A DNA stretch of 64,000 nucleotides from DATAEE01 sp036258175. Its GTDB lineage: Bacteria; Acidobacteriota; Vicinamibacteria; Vicinamibacterales; 2-12-FULL-66-21. The position numbers and the translations under genes were made by a program. Within the stretch, counting starts at the first letter, position 1. Every line of letters starts with the position of its first letter. Location of the stretch: the NCBI GenBank assembly GCA_036258175.1, contig DATAEE010000345.1, forward strand, positions 1 to 64,000, given 5' to 3'. Shown here in pieces: positions 56,114 through 64,000 of this stretch. Under the pieces are notes generated by a model that was given only the letters and a program-made list of their open reading frames with translations, was not told the origin of the DNA and made no database searches.

Positions 56114-57475
56114 TCAGGCTCGGCGCGCCGGCTCGAGCGCCTCGGCATACGTCCGCAGATCCCCAAGTGCGCGCTCGGAAATTGCGAGGTTGCGCTCGTG
56201 TTTCTTGCGCGGCGCATTCGGGAGCGGTTCGATGATGCCGAATGTGATGTTCGTCGGCTGGTAGTTGCGAGGGTCGGCGTGCGACACGTAGTACCCGAGC
56301 GCCCCAATAGCGGTGGTCCGCGGCGGCGCCGAAGGGGCGAGCCCGGTGGCGAGCGCCGCAGCATTTCGCCCCGCGATCAATCCCGAAGCGGCTGACTCGA
56401 CGTAGCCTTCCACGCCTGAAATCTGGCCCGCAAAGAAAAGATCGTGACGCGATCGAGTTTGCCAGGTCTCGCGCAGCACCGTCGGCCCGTTGATGTACGT
56501 GTTCCGGTGGATCATGCCGAACCGTACGAACTCGGCGCGTTCGAGGCCGGGAATGAGGCGCAGCACTCGCGCCTGCTCTCCCCACTTCAGCTGCGTCTGG
56601 AATCCGACGAGGCTGAAGTGATCGCCGGCCAAGTTGTCCTGACGGAGCTGGACGACGGCATACGGCTCGCGGCCCGTGCGAGGATCGGGCAAACCCACAG
56701 GCTTCATCGGCCCGAAGCGAAGCGTATCGACGCCGCGATGCGCCATGACCTCGATGGGCAGACACCCTTCGAAGAACTTCGTCCGGTCGAAGTCGTGGAC
56801 CTCGGCCCTCTCGGCATGCACGAGAGCGTCGTGAAAACTCGCGTACTCGTCAGCGGTCATCGGGCAATTGAGATAGTCCCCGTCGTCGCGCGCCGAGTCT
56901 CCGAGACTTCTTCCCCAACGCGACGCACGATAGACACGGCCCATGTCTATCGTTTCAGCAAGGACAATCGGGCTGATCGCGTCGTAGAAGTACAGGTAGT
57001 CACCACCGGTGAAACGTGCGATGTCCGCGGCAAGCGCCTCGGACGTCAGCGGTCCGGTCGCTACGATCACGGGACCACTCGCCGGAACCGGGATCGCGTG
57101 AACCTCGTCCCGCACGACCCGGACGAGTCGGTTGGACTCGAGAGCCTGGGTGATCTCGTGTGAGAAGCGCTCGCGGTCGACGGCGAGCGCTGCGCCTGCG
57201 GGCACGCGTGAGGCGTCGGCGGCCCGCATCACCAGCGAGCCCAGACGTCTCATCTCCTCTTTGAGAAGACCGACGGCGTTATCGAGCTTGTCGCCTCGGA
57301 GGGAATTGCTGCACACGAGCTCGGCGAGTCCCCCGGTCTTGTGCACGGCGGTCTGACGCACGGGCCGCATCTCGTGCAGGACGACATTCACGCCGGCGGA
57401 TGCCGCCTGCCAGGCCGCCTCGGCGCCGGCCAACCCACCGCCGACGATCACGATCTCCTTCGCGTTATCAGACAC
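56114..57475 (-). CDS. trmFO: TrmFO, folate-dependent tRNA (uracil-54-C5)-methyltransferase
   Basis: This enzyme uses FAD and methylenetetrahydrofolate to make T54 in tRNA. From the GTG at 57475 it is 453 residues. IVIVGGGLAGAEAAWQAASA is the FAD-binding loop, and ELVCSNSLRGDKLDNAVGLL has the catalytic cysteine region. PVIVATGPLTSEALAADIAR, YLYFYDAISPIVLAETIDMG and GQISGVEGYVESAASGLIAG are family motifs. The frame is open for 16 more codons to a TTG at 57523, but that stretch is encoded by the 74-bp repeat, so the repeat seems to have landed just before the gene. The start codon between 57475 and 57499 is uncertain. Confidence 0.94.
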   Translation of the reverse strand: MSDNAKEIVIVGGGLAGAEAAWQAASAGVNVVLHEMRPVRQTAVHKTGGLAELVCSNSLRGDKLDNAVGLLKEEMRRLGSLVMRAADASRVPAGAALAVDRERFSHEITQALESNRLVRVVRDEVHAIPVPASGPVIVATGPLTSEALAADIARFTGGDYLYFYDAISPIVLAETIDMGRVYRASRWGRSLGDSARDDGDYLNCPMTADEYASFHDALVHAERAEVHDFDRTKFFEGCLPIEVMAHRGVDTLRFGPMKPVGLPDPRTGREPYAVVQLRQDNLAGDHFSLVGFQTQLKWGEQARVLRLIPGLERAEFVRFGMIHRNTYINGPTVLRETWQTRSRHDLFFAGQISGVEGYVESAASGLIAGRNAAALATGLAPSAPPRTTAIGALGYYVSHADPRNYQPTNITFGIIEPLPNAPRKKHERNLAISERALGDLRTYAEALEPARRA

Positions 57476-57496
57476 GCAGGTCTCAGGTATCTCCGA

Positions 57497-57570
57497 CACG
57501 CCCAACCTGACCGCCTCCGCCAAGGCTACGGCGGTCCGCCGAAGCGTCAGCGAAGGCGGAAGGTCGGGCC
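57497..57570. repeat. 74-bp palindromic element with terminal inverted repeats, copy 2
   Basis: This is an inverted copy of the element at 13600-13673, with the same length and outer arms (GCCCAACCT against AGGTCGGGC, one mismatch). It fills the gap between topA and trmFO and reaches into the extended trmFO frame. Between the copies about seven or eight of 74 positions differ, mostly transitions. Confidence 0.75.
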
Positions 57571-57582
57571 TACACCGTCGGG

Positions 57583-60015
57583 CTATGCTTCCGCGGCCGC
57601 CAGCTCCTCGGAGCGGACGTAATCGCAGCCGCCGTCCTTGTTATTGCAGACCAGCTGACGGCCGTGTCGCTTGGTGATCTTCTCGACGAGGAACGCCGCG
57701 CCACATTGCGGGCACTTCTCCGCTACAGGCTTATTCCACAGCGTGAACTCGCAGTCGGGGTAGTTTGCGCAGCCGTAGAACACCCGCCCGCGCCGTGATT
57801 TCTTCTCGACGATGTCGCCGCCGTCAACCGGACAGGCGACACCTGTGGACTTCTGTTTGACGTACCGGCAGCCGGGATAGGTCGTGCAGGCCGTGAACTC
57901 CCCGTAGCGGCCATGCTTGATGACGAGGTTCGACCCGCACTTCGGGCACTTCTCGTCCAGGATCTGGTCCGGTTTCGCCGCGGTCAGTCCCTGTTTCGTC
58001 GAGATCAGTTTCCGGGTTGTCTTGCATTCGGGATACCCCGAGCACGCGAGAAACTGTCCGAACCGGCCGCGCTTCACCACCATCGGCCGTCCGCAATTCT
58101 CGCAGCTTTCGTCGAGGTCCTCGGCGGGCTGCTCGTCCGGCTCGAGTTCGCGCGTGTTCTCGCACTTGGGATAGGCCGAGCAGGCGATGAACAGGCCAAA
58201 CTTCCCCGCCTTGATGACCATCGGCGAGCCGCACTTGTCACAGACGAGATCGGTCGCCTTGCCGACGACCTTGAGGTCGGGCATGACCTTCTTCGCGCCC
58301 TTCAGGTCCTTTTCGAACTTCTTGTAGAAGTCCTTGAGCAGCGAAACGTAGTCGAACTCGCCCTGTTCGATCTTGTCCAGCTCGTCTTCCAACTCTCGCG
58401 TGTACCCGACGTCGAGAATGTCGTCGAAGCTGGGACTGAGCAGCTCCTCGACAAGGATGACGCCGAGCTTGGTCGGCTTGAAGCGTCCTTCAATCTTGTT
58501 CACGTACTCGCGAGACTGCAGGACGGTGATGATCTGCGCGTATGTGCTCGGCCGGCCGATCCCGTTTTCTTCTAGCGCCTTCACGAGCGTCCCTTCGCTA
58601 TATCGCGCCGGCGGTTGCGTGAACTTCTGCTCGGGCTTGATCTCGCGAAGTTCGAGCCGGTCACCTTCGGCGAGCGCCGGCAGAAGGCCCGCCGCCGCAG
58701 CGTCCTCATCGGCGTCGGTCTGGCCGGCCGGCGTTGCGTCCGTCGAGTCGGTCTGGTCTTTCTCCTGCTCGTAGACGCTCATCCAGCCCGGGAACTTCGG
58801 AACGGAACCCTTGGCACGGAACAGGTAGTCGCCCGCCTCAATCTCAATCGTCGTTTCGTCGAAGACGGCGGGCGGCATCTGTGACGCGACGAAACGGTTC
58901 CAGATCAAACGGTAAAGCGAGTACTGGTCCGGCGTCAGGAACGGACGTACTTTTTCCGGCTCGTATTGCATCGATGTCGGCCGGATCGCTTCGTGCGCGT
59001 CCTGCGCGTCCGCCTTGGCGCGGAAGTAGTTCGGCTTCTCCGGCACGAAGTCCGGGCCGAATTGGCCGCCGATGTATTCGCGAACTTCACCGAGCGCCTG
59101 TTCGGACACACGGGTCGAGTCGGTCCGCATGTAAGTGATGAGGCCGACCGAATCCTCACCCGGCAATTCAACACCTTCGTACAACTGCTGGGCGATCAGC
59201 ATCGTCTTCTTGACGGGGAAACGCGATGCCTGCTGCAGCTTGCTCGTAATGAACGGCGGCGCGGCGTTTTTCTTTCGCTCCTTCGTTGCGACCGACGAAA
59301 CCGTCCACTCGGCTCCGCGCAGGTCGGCGAGCACTTGATCCGCTTCCGCGGAACTGCCGACCTTGATCCCGGCGCCATCCTTCTTTACCAGCTTGGCATC
59401 GAACTCGGGCGGAACGGCGCCCGCGAGCCGCGCGAAGATGTTCCAGTACTCTTCCGGCACGAAGCGTTCGATTTCGCGCTCGCGATCGACGACGAGCTTC
59501 AGCGCAACCGACTGCACGCGGCCCGCGCTGAGTCCCCGGCGCACTTTGTCCCAGAGAAGCGGACTGATCTTGTAACCGACGAGACGATCGAGGACTCGCC
59601 GCGCCTGCTGGGCGTCGACCATCTTCATGTCGATGTCCAGCGGCTTCTTGATCGCTTCCAGAACTGCTTTTTTCGTGATCTCGTTGAACATCAGCCGGCG
59701 GATCTTCCGTCCACGCCCGCCCAGCTCCTCGGCAAGGTGCCAGCCGATGGCTTCCCCTTCGCGGTCCGGGTCGGTTGCGACGTAGATCTCGCTGGCCTCT
59801 TTGGCGGCGCTCTTCAGTTCGGCGATAACCTTCTTACGTGACGGAATGACCTCGTAGTCGGGCTCGAAGGCCTTCTCGATGTGGACCCCCAGCTTGCTCT
59901 TTGGGAGGTCCCTGATATGTCCCATCGAGGCGACGACCTTGAAATCGCGCCCAAGGTACTTATTGATGGTCTTCGCCTTGGCGGGCGATTCGACCACGAC
60001 CAACGCTTTTGGCAT
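57583..60015 (-). CDS. topA: DNA topoisomerase I
   Basis: This 810-residue type IA enzyme relaxes negative supercoils. The TOPRIM domain opens with ALVVVESPAKAKTINKYLGR and has ATDPDREGEAIGWHL. SAGRVQSVALKLVVDREREI follows. The active-site tyrosine lies in DSVGLITYMRTDSTRVSEQA. The C-terminus has five zinc-ribbon modules: CDKCGSPMVIKAGKFGLFIA, CENCGRPMVVKRGRFGQFLA, CPKCGSNLVIKHGRYGEFTA, then a fourth that keeps only three of its four cysteines (CPVDGGD, CANYPDC) and a fifth (CPQCGAAFLVEK, CNNKDGGC). Four of the five should bind zinc fully. It lies 14 bp after dprA in the same direction, so the two are probably one transcript. Confidence 0.97.
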   Translation of the reverse strand: MPKALVVVESPAKAKTINKYLGRDFKVVASMGHIRDLPKSKLGVHIEKAFEPDYEVIPSRKKVIAELKSAAKEASEIYVATDPDREGEAIGWHLAEELGGRGRKIRRLMFNEITKKAVLEAIKKPLDIDMKMVDAQQARRVLDRLVGYKISPLLWDKVRRGLSAGRVQSVALKLVVDREREIERFVPEEYWNIFARLAGAVPPEFDAKLVKKDGAGIKVGSSAEADQVLADLRGAEWTVSSVATKERKKNAAPPFITSKLQQASRFPVKKTMLIAQQLYEGVELPGEDSVGLITYMRTDSTRVSEQALGEVREYIGGQFGPDFVPEKPNYFRAKADAQDAHEAIRPTSMQYEPEKVRPFLTPDQYSLYRLIWNRFVASQMPPAVFDETTIEIEAGDYLFRAKGSVPKFPGWMSVYEQEKDQTDSTDATPAGQTDADEDAAAAGLLPALAEGDRLELREIKPEQKFTQPPARYSEGTLVKALEENGIGRPSTYAQIITVLQSREYVNKIEGRFKPTKLGVILVEELLSPSFDDILDVGYTRELEDELDKIEQGEFDYVSLLKDFYKKFEKDLKGAKKVMPDLKVVGKATDLVCDKCGSPMVIKAGKFGLFIACSAYPKCENTRELEPDEQPAEDLDESCENCGRPMVVKRGRFGQFLACSGYPECKTTRKLISTKQGLTAAKPDQILDEKCPKCGSNLVIKHGRYGEFTACTTYPGCRYVKQKSTGVACPVDGGDIVEKKSRRGRVFYGCANYPDCEFTLWNKPVAEKCPQCGAAFLVEKITKRHGRQLVCNNKDGGCDYVRSEELAAAEA

Positions 60016-60029
60016 ACTTTGAACCTACG

Positions 60030-61139
60030 TTAGCACCCTTTCGAAACCCTCAAGAAACGGCCGGCGTCGCGCCGGGCCACTTTGCCCTCCAGTTCCAGCT
60101 CCAGGAGCCTGGGGAGCAGAACGGCGGCACCGAGGCCGGTCAGGGCCTCCAAGTCCTCGACGGCGTAGTCCTCGCCAGCCTGCATGAGTGACAGCAAAGG
60201 CTCATATTTCAATAACTTACAGGCATCGTCAGCTGCGGACGAGGCGGACACCCCGAGTTCCTCCAGAATATCGTCCACTCCCTCCACCAGCTTTGCCCCG
60301 TCCCTGAGAAGGGCGTGCGACCCCCGATTGCGGGAGGACAGGACGTTCCCGGGTACAGCCATCACGTCCCTTCCCTGCTCGAGCGCCATCCGGGCCGTAA
60401 TGAGCGACCCGCTTTTCTCTGACGCTTCGACCACTACGACGCCGACCGACAGGCCACTGATAATCCGGTTGCGCAACGGAAAGTGCTCCGGCAGCGGACG
60501 CGCGCCAGGCTCGAACTCACTGATGACCGTCCCGTTCCGGGCGATCGCGTCCGCGAGCTCCCCATGCTCCGAGGGATACACGACGTCGGCGCCGGTCCCC
60601 AAAACCGCGATGGTTGTGCCGCCACCCGCCAGCGCACCCCGGTGCGCGGCGCCGTCAACACCCCGGGCCATGCCACTCACGACGACAACGCCGCGCCTCG
60701 CGAGTCCTTCGCCGAGCTGTTCCGCCACCTCGCAGGCGTAACTTGACGCCGAGCGCGCGCCAACCAGCGCTATCGCGAGACCCGCTAGACGCGACGCATC
60801 TCCCCGATACCAGATCACCGGCGGCGGATCGTGGATACAGGCCAACCGTGCCGGATACTCCGGGTCGCCCCAGACCATCGAAGACAGGCCGGCGCGCTTT
60901 CCACGGTCAATCGCTGTCAAAGCGTCCGGCCGTACCCTCGCCAGCTTCTCGCGAAGCGCCGAAGGATCCTGTCCCCAGACCACCCCGACCCGATGGAGCA
61001 ATGTGTCCTCGCCATCGTGAAACGCCTCGCGAACAGCCGCCCCGAGCCGCGAGCGAAGTGGCGTCGCCCCCGAACCCGCCAGCAGGGACAGGCCCGTGAT
61101 GAGCTCGAGGGCGTTCCAAGCCGCGCTGGATGGCGTCAC
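60030..61139 (-). CDS. dprA: DNA processing protein DprA
   Basis: This 369-residue protein loads RecA onto incoming single strands in natural transformation. It starts with GTG. The N-terminal SAM-like part runs to about residue 90. The Rossmann-like core has MVWGDPEYPARLACIHDPPP, LAIALVGARSASSYACEVAE, VVVSGMARGVDGAAHRGALA, TIAVLGTGADVVYPSEHGEL and HFPLRNRIISGLSVGVVVVE, then SLITARMALEQGRDVMAVPG. The C-terminal winged helix (AVEDLEALTGLGAAVLLPRL) is present, so the protein is full length. It precedes topA by 14 bp. The upstream region 61140-61389 is non-coding and shared with the divergent TPR gene. Confidence 0.95.
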   Translation of the reverse strand: MTPSSAAWNALELITGLSLLAGSGATPLRSRLGAAVREAFHDGEDTLLHRVGVVWGQDPSALREKLARVRPDALTAIDRGKRAGLSSMVWGDPEYPARLACIHDPPPVIWYRGDASRLAGLAIALVGARSASSYACEVAEQLGEGLARRGVVVVSGMARGVDGAAHRGALAGGGTTIAVLGTGADVVYPSEHGELADAIARNGTVISEFEPGARPLPEHFPLRNRIISGLSVGVVVVEASEKSGSLITARMALEQGRDVMAVPGNVLSSRNRGSHALLRDGAKLVEGVDDILEELGVSASSAADDACKLLKYEPLLSLMQAGEDYAVEDLEALTGLGAAVLLPRLLELELEGKVARRDAGRFLRVSKGC

Positions 61140-61345
61140 GGGGCACCCGGATCGGCAACCACCGTGCCGAGGCCCTTCGACTCATGGAATTCGGATCAAA
61201 TGGACAGTTTCAGAACCGCAGAGGACGAATCACACGTAAGGACTTACGGAAAACGCCACCCATCATCTATAAACACGGTGCAATTCCCGCCTGTTGCCGT
61301 GGTACATCCCTTGCTGGGCGTTTCTCCTTCCCCACCGGAATGCGC

Positions 61346-61375
61346 TTGCGCCCATTCCGGCGCGGTCGGTATAGT
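61346..61375 (+). promoter_or_regulatory. Promoter of the TPR-lipoprotein gene pair
   Basis: TTGCGC (61346-61351) and TATAGT (61370-61375) are 18 bp apart. Transcription would start near 61382, only about 8 nt before the ATG at 61390, so the leader is very short. The remaining 200 bp of the divergent gap (61140-61345) show no gene or clear motif. Confidence 0.45.
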
Positions 61376-61389
61376 GGGCGAAAGAAAAG

Positions 61390-61758
61390 ATGCCTTCCAA
61401 AGCGGTCCGCGGGGTCGCTGCAGCGTTTGCCGGGCTGATGCTCGCGACCGCCACGCCCGCCTTCGCCGATGCGCGGAAGGATGCGAAGTCCCAGGTCGAG
61501 TTCGGCATCGGCATGGCGCAGCGCGGCCTCTGGCGCGAAGCGACATACCGGTGGCAACGGGCAGTCGAAATCGACCCCACCTACGCGGCGGCGTGGAACA
61601 ACCTTGCAATCGCCCACGAGCACGAAGGCCGGTTCGAGGAGGCGCGCAAGGCGTACGAGAAAGCGGTGAGCCTCGATCCTGAGAATCTGCTCATCCGCCA
61701 GAATTTTGATCTCTTCAAGGAAATCAATGACCGCGCGAAAGGTCGTAACGATCGCTAG
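61390..61758 (+). CDS. Secreted TPR-repeat protein
   Basis: This 122-residue protein has a signal peptide (SKAVRGVAAAFAGLMLATAT, cleaved after AFA). Two TPR repeats follow: AKSQVEFGIGMAQRGLWREA with TYRWQRAVEIDPTYAAAWNN, then LAIAHEHEGRFEEARKAYEK with AVSLDPENLLIRQNF. It is probably a periplasmic adaptor. The next gene starts 32 bp before its stop, so the two are coupled and likely work together. The length is complete for a small TPR protein. No pathway can be named. Confidence 0.78.
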   Translation: MPSKAVRGVAAAFAGLMLATATPAFADARKDAKSQVEFGIGMAQRGLWREATYRWQRAVEIDPTYAAAWNNLAIAHEHEGRFEEARKAYEKAVSLDPENLLIRQNFDLFKEINDRAKGRNDR

Positions 61759-62596
61759 CCTCGGGCTGGCGCTCGTTGCGAGCGCCTGCACGAGCTTCTA
61801 CGAAATCCCGGTCGAGACGCCGATTCAGGCGAAGCTCGATATCTCGGGTTTCAGCCGGGTGCTCGTCGTGGGCTTCATCGCAGGCGGCACGGAGGATGTC
61901 GACGCCAACCTCGAAACCGTGCGTCTCCTTCGCAGCCAGCTTCGGACCAAGTCAGAGCTCAAGGTCATCGAGGCGGACGTGCTGCCGCTCGCGGAGCTCG
62001 CGGGCGAACAGGGCGTTCAGCCATTGCCGGCCGTCGAGAAGATGGACAAAGGGGACGGCGCGGCGAAGCCGGACGGATCTCCCAAGCCTGATAACCCGCC
62101 GAAAGCGGACGGCACGTCAAAAGCCGACGGTACCGCGCAGCTACCTCCCGGAGACGACGCGAAGATCAGAAACGAAAAAGATCTGGAAGCGTACGAAAAG
62201 ATTTTCGCGGACGTCAGCTTCTGGAAAAAGCTCGGCGAGGAATACCAGAACCCGCTCATCGTCACCGGGACGGTGCTGTTTACACCGCACAGCCGCGCGG
62301 CCTTCGTGCAGCGCGAGACGGAGTACTTCGACGCGCTCGGCCGGCGCCGCGTCGTGCCGGTGCGCCAGTACATGGAACGCAAGGGATTCATCCTGGTCCC
62401 GACCTTCGTGTTCATCGACGGTCGCACGGGGACGCGGCTGCACCGCGAGAGCTATCGGAAAGAAGTGCTGTATCCGTCCTCCCAGAACACGCCCGCGCTG
62501 TCGTCGTACTTCGAGCTGATGGACCAGGTCATCCCCGAGTTCCTCGGGGCGTTGTCGACCACCAAGATCCGCGGCAGCCGCGTCCTGCTGAAATAG
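61727..62596 (+). CDS. Putative lipoprotein, partner of the TPR protein
   Basis: From the ATG at 61727 this is 289 residues with a signal (TARKVVTIASLGLALVASAC) and Cys21 in VASAC as lipid site. The first domain (SGFSRVLVVGFIAGGTEDVD, LLRSQLRTKSELKVIEADVL) resembles the nucleotide-free Rossmann-like unit of curli-type or LpoB-like lipoproteins. A charged Asp/Lys/Pro hinge follows (KPDGSPKPDNPPKADGTSKA). The C-terminal domain carries PLIVTGTVLFTPHSRAAFVQ and GFILVPTFVFIDGRTGTRLH. It overlaps the TPR gene by 32 bp. It may sit on the outer membrane with the TPR protein as partner. The function is unknown. Confidence 0.72.
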   Translation: MTARKVVTIASLGLALVASACTSFYEIPVETPIQAKLDISGFSRVLVVGFIAGGTEDVDANLETVRLLRSQLRTKSELKVIEADVLPLAELAGEQGVQPLPAVEKMDKGDGAAKPDGSPKPDNPPKADGTSKADGTAQLPPGDDAKIRNEKDLEAYEKIFADVSFWKKLGEEYQNPLIVTGTVLFTPHSRAAFVQRETEYFDALGRRRVVPVRQYMERKGFILVPTFVFIDGRTGTRLHRESYRKEVLYPSSQNTPALSSYFELMDQVIPEFLGALSTTKIRGSRVLLK

Positions 62597-62677
62597 CCGA
62601 GCCTTTTCGGGCCCATTCTGGTCCAAGACCCGGGCCCTGTGATAAAGTGGTGTGTTTCTAGTACAGGGAGTTTCGAC

Positions 62678-62995
62678 GTGTACGCCATTATTCAAAGCGG
62701 CGGTCGCCAGGTCAAAGTGGGTCCCGGAATGGTCGTCGCAGTCGACCGCGTCGCCGGCGTCTCCGCCGGCGATCAGGTGACCATCGATCAGGTCCTCCTC
62801 GTGAGCAAGGACGGCGGCGAGGTGTTCGCGGGCTCTCCGTTCGTCGCGAACGCGAAGGTTCTGGCTGTCGTCGACGGCGAAGTCCGCGGGCCGAAGATCC
62901 GGATCTTCAAGAAGAAGCGCCGCAAGGGCTTTCGGAAGACGATGGGGCACCGCGCGACGATGACGCGGGTCCGCATTACAGACATCGTGGTGTAA
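62678..62995 (+). CDS. rplU: 50S ribosomal protein L21
   Basis: This 105-residue protein starts at the GTG at 62678, preceded by GGGAG at a 7-nt spacing. A longer ATG frame from 62639 lacks any family match in its first 13 residues and was rejected. VYAIIQSGGRQVKVGPGMVV is the standard L21 opening, with DQVTIDQVLLVSKDGGEVFA in the middle and IRIFKKKRRKGFRKTMGHRA at the rRNA-binding end. It binds 23S rRNA near L20. It is followed 2 bp later by rpmA and then obgE, the usual order. Confidence 0.96.
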   Translation: MYAIIQSGGRQVKVGPGMVVAVDRVAGVSAGDQVTIDQVLLVSKDGGEVFAGSPFVANAKVLAVVDGEVRGPKIRIFKKKRRKGFRKTMGHRATMTRVRITDIVV

Positions 62996-62997
62996 GC

Positions 62998-63258
62998 ATG
63001 GCTCATAAAAAAGGACAAGGCAGCTCCAGGAACGGCCGCGACAGCAACTCGCAGCGGCTCGGTGTGAAACGGTTCGACGGCAACATCGTCCCGGGCGGCT
63101 CGATCCTGGTCCGCCAGCGCGGACGACGGTTCCTGCCCGGCCTCAACGTCGGCCGCGGCAAGGACGACACGCTTTTCGCCAAGATCTCCGGCCGGGTGCG
63201 CTTCGAGAACCACGGCGCGCGTGGACGCAGGATCTCGGTGCTGCCCGTCGAACCGTAG
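62998..63258 (+). CDS. rpmA: 50S ribosomal protein L27
   Basis: This 86-residue protein begins AHKKGQGSSRNGRDSNSQRL after Met. It has no N-terminal propeptide, so it is of the non-cleaved type whose tail reaches the peptidyl-transferase centre. LGVKRFDGNIVPGGSILVRQ, RGRRFLPGLNVGRGKDDTLF and AKISGRVRFENHGARGRRIS complete the fold. It lies between rplU (2-bp gap) and obgE. Confidence 0.97.
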   Translation: MAHKKGQGSSRNGRDSNSQRLGVKRFDGNIVPGGSILVRQRGRRFLPGLNVGRGKDDTLFAKISGRVRFENHGARGRRISVLPVEP

Positions 63259-63320
63259 CCAGTTCTCAGTGCTCGTTCGGCGGGCCGCTCAGACCCGCGG
63301 AGAGCTCTGAGACCCCCCAG

Positions 63321-64000
63321 TGTTTGTAGACGAAGTCGAGATTCGCGTCACGGCCGGAAGCGGTGGCAACGGTTGTCTCAGCTTTCGGCGAGAGAAGTTC
63401 GTACCGCGCGGCGGGCCGAACGGCGGCAATGGCGGACGCGGCGGTTCCGTCTCCCTGGTCGCCAGCCCGCACCTCAATACGCTCGTCAACTTCCGTTTCC
63501 ATCCTGAATTCCGCGCCGACCGCGGTGTCCATGGTGAAGGCTCGAACCGCACGGGCGCGGACGGCAAGGATCTCGCGCTCGAAGTTCCCGTGGGAACGGT
63601 CGTGTACGAACAAACGGCCGAGGGCCTCGCGAAACTCGCGGATCTCACGGCGATCGGCCAGCGCGTTCTCGTTGCGCAAGGCGGCCGTGGAGGACGCGGC
63701 AACGCCGCCTTTACGTCGTCCACGAATCGTGCGCCGCGTCGCACCGAGCCCGGTGCGGAGGGCGAAGACAAACAGCTGCGACTGCGGCTGAAGCTCGTGG
63801 CGGACGTGGGTCTCGTGGGCTTCCCCAACGCGGGCAAGTCCACACTCATCTCGCGCATCTCGGCGGCCCGACCGAAGATCGCCGACTATCCGTTCACCAC
63901 GCTGACTCCCAACCTCGGCGTCGTGGGCCTCAGCGACGATCGCAGCTTCGTGGTCGCTGACGTTCCCGGCCTGATTGAAGGCGCGCACGTTGGGCACGGA
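63321..64000 (+). CDS. obgE: GTPase Obg/CgtA, N-terminal part (cut by window edge)
   Basis: The frame opens at a GTG at 63321 (FVDEVEIRVTAGSGGNGCLS) and is still open at the window end, giving 226 residues. The glycine-rich OBG domain covers about 1-155: FRREKFVPRGGPNGGNGGRG, GEGSNRTGADGKDLALEVPV and VLVAQGGRGGRGNAAFTSST. The G domain begins with LVADVGLVGFPNAGKSTLIS (G1 P-loop), TLTPNLGVVGLS (G2/switch I) and VVADVPGLIEGAHVGHG (G3). It assists 50S assembly and growth control. There is no ATG in range, so the GTG start is taken by homology. Confidence 0.95.

Noticed and set aside
61140..61345. Short open frames in the dprA-TPR divergent gap
   Set aside because: They lack ribosome sites and protein-like composition. 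The gap is better explained as a divergent promoter region.
62639..62677. Longer N-terminus for L21 from an ATG at 62639
   Set aside because: L21 proteins begin at VYAIIQSGG. The GTG at 62678 has a proper ribosome site, and the 13 extra codons cover likely promoter or leader sequence.

Overview
The window is GC-rich bacterial DNA with dense genes. It most resembles Acidobacteriota, perhaps a Vicinamibacteria-like lineage. That placement is inferred from three things: an ADOP-type MacB/FtsX permease paired with a PadR regulator, a carboxypeptidase-regulatory domain followed by the acidobacterial Oar-like continuation in a secreted protein, and abundant short GTCCGGC..GCCGGAC palindromes. Gram-negative envelope genes (BamA/TamA, TamB, a SurA-like protein, lipoproteins) show an outer membrane. 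No rRNA, tRNA or CRISPR array was seen.

Layout. 1-305: end of an IS5-family element. 317-3258: ADOP permease and PadR regulator. 3365-9110: an old minus-strand peptidase operon (M29-like protein, M14 carboxypeptidase, VOC protein) in which the M14 gene has been split by a lower-GC insert carrying a plus-strand operon (FemAB-like acyltransferase, GNAT, ATP-grasp ligase). 9454-13586: two coupled paralogous secreted proteins, the second with an extra carboxypeptidase-regulatory domain. 13680-15052: small genes. 15119-18114: AdoCbl-dependent ribonucleotide reductase with a structured leader and a good promoter. 18171-23327: a two-component system with an NtrC-like activator, a divergent lipoprotein gene behind a sigma-54-like promoter, and a CPBP protease.

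38915 down to 23340 is one 15.6-kb collinear minus-strand run of eleven genes: hslV, hslU, FnIII lipoprotein, FAH-family hydrolase, transaldolase-like fsa, a three-gene acyl-CoA carboxylase, tamB, tamA/bamA-like and a SurA-N-like protein. Protein quality control, acyl-CoA carboxylation and outer-membrane assembly are thus in one probable transcription unit. 39110-40395: PEGA-domain protein and a small membrane protein. 48125 down to 40392 is a second collinear run: ECF sigma factor, zinc-finger anti-sigma factor, two secreted proteins, APC transporter, family-2 glycosyltransferase, methyltransferase and a GT-C membrane glycosyltransferase.

48227-55125: signalling genes (GAF histidine kinase with an HTH-receiver fusion; ABC-F ATPase; NtrB/NtrC-like pair). 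55175-61139: xerC, trmFO, topA and dprA, a common bacterial housekeeping neighbourhood. 61390-64000: TPR protein, lipoprotein, rplU, rpmA and the start of obgE, cut by the window edge.

The strongest leads are the insertion that split the M14 peptidase gene and its three-gene cargo, the nrdJ leader RNA, a 74-bp element with terminal inverted repeats present in two copies, the paralogous secreted pair, and the HTH-receiver fusion. Start sites, promoters and RNA calls were made by eye and are marked as such.
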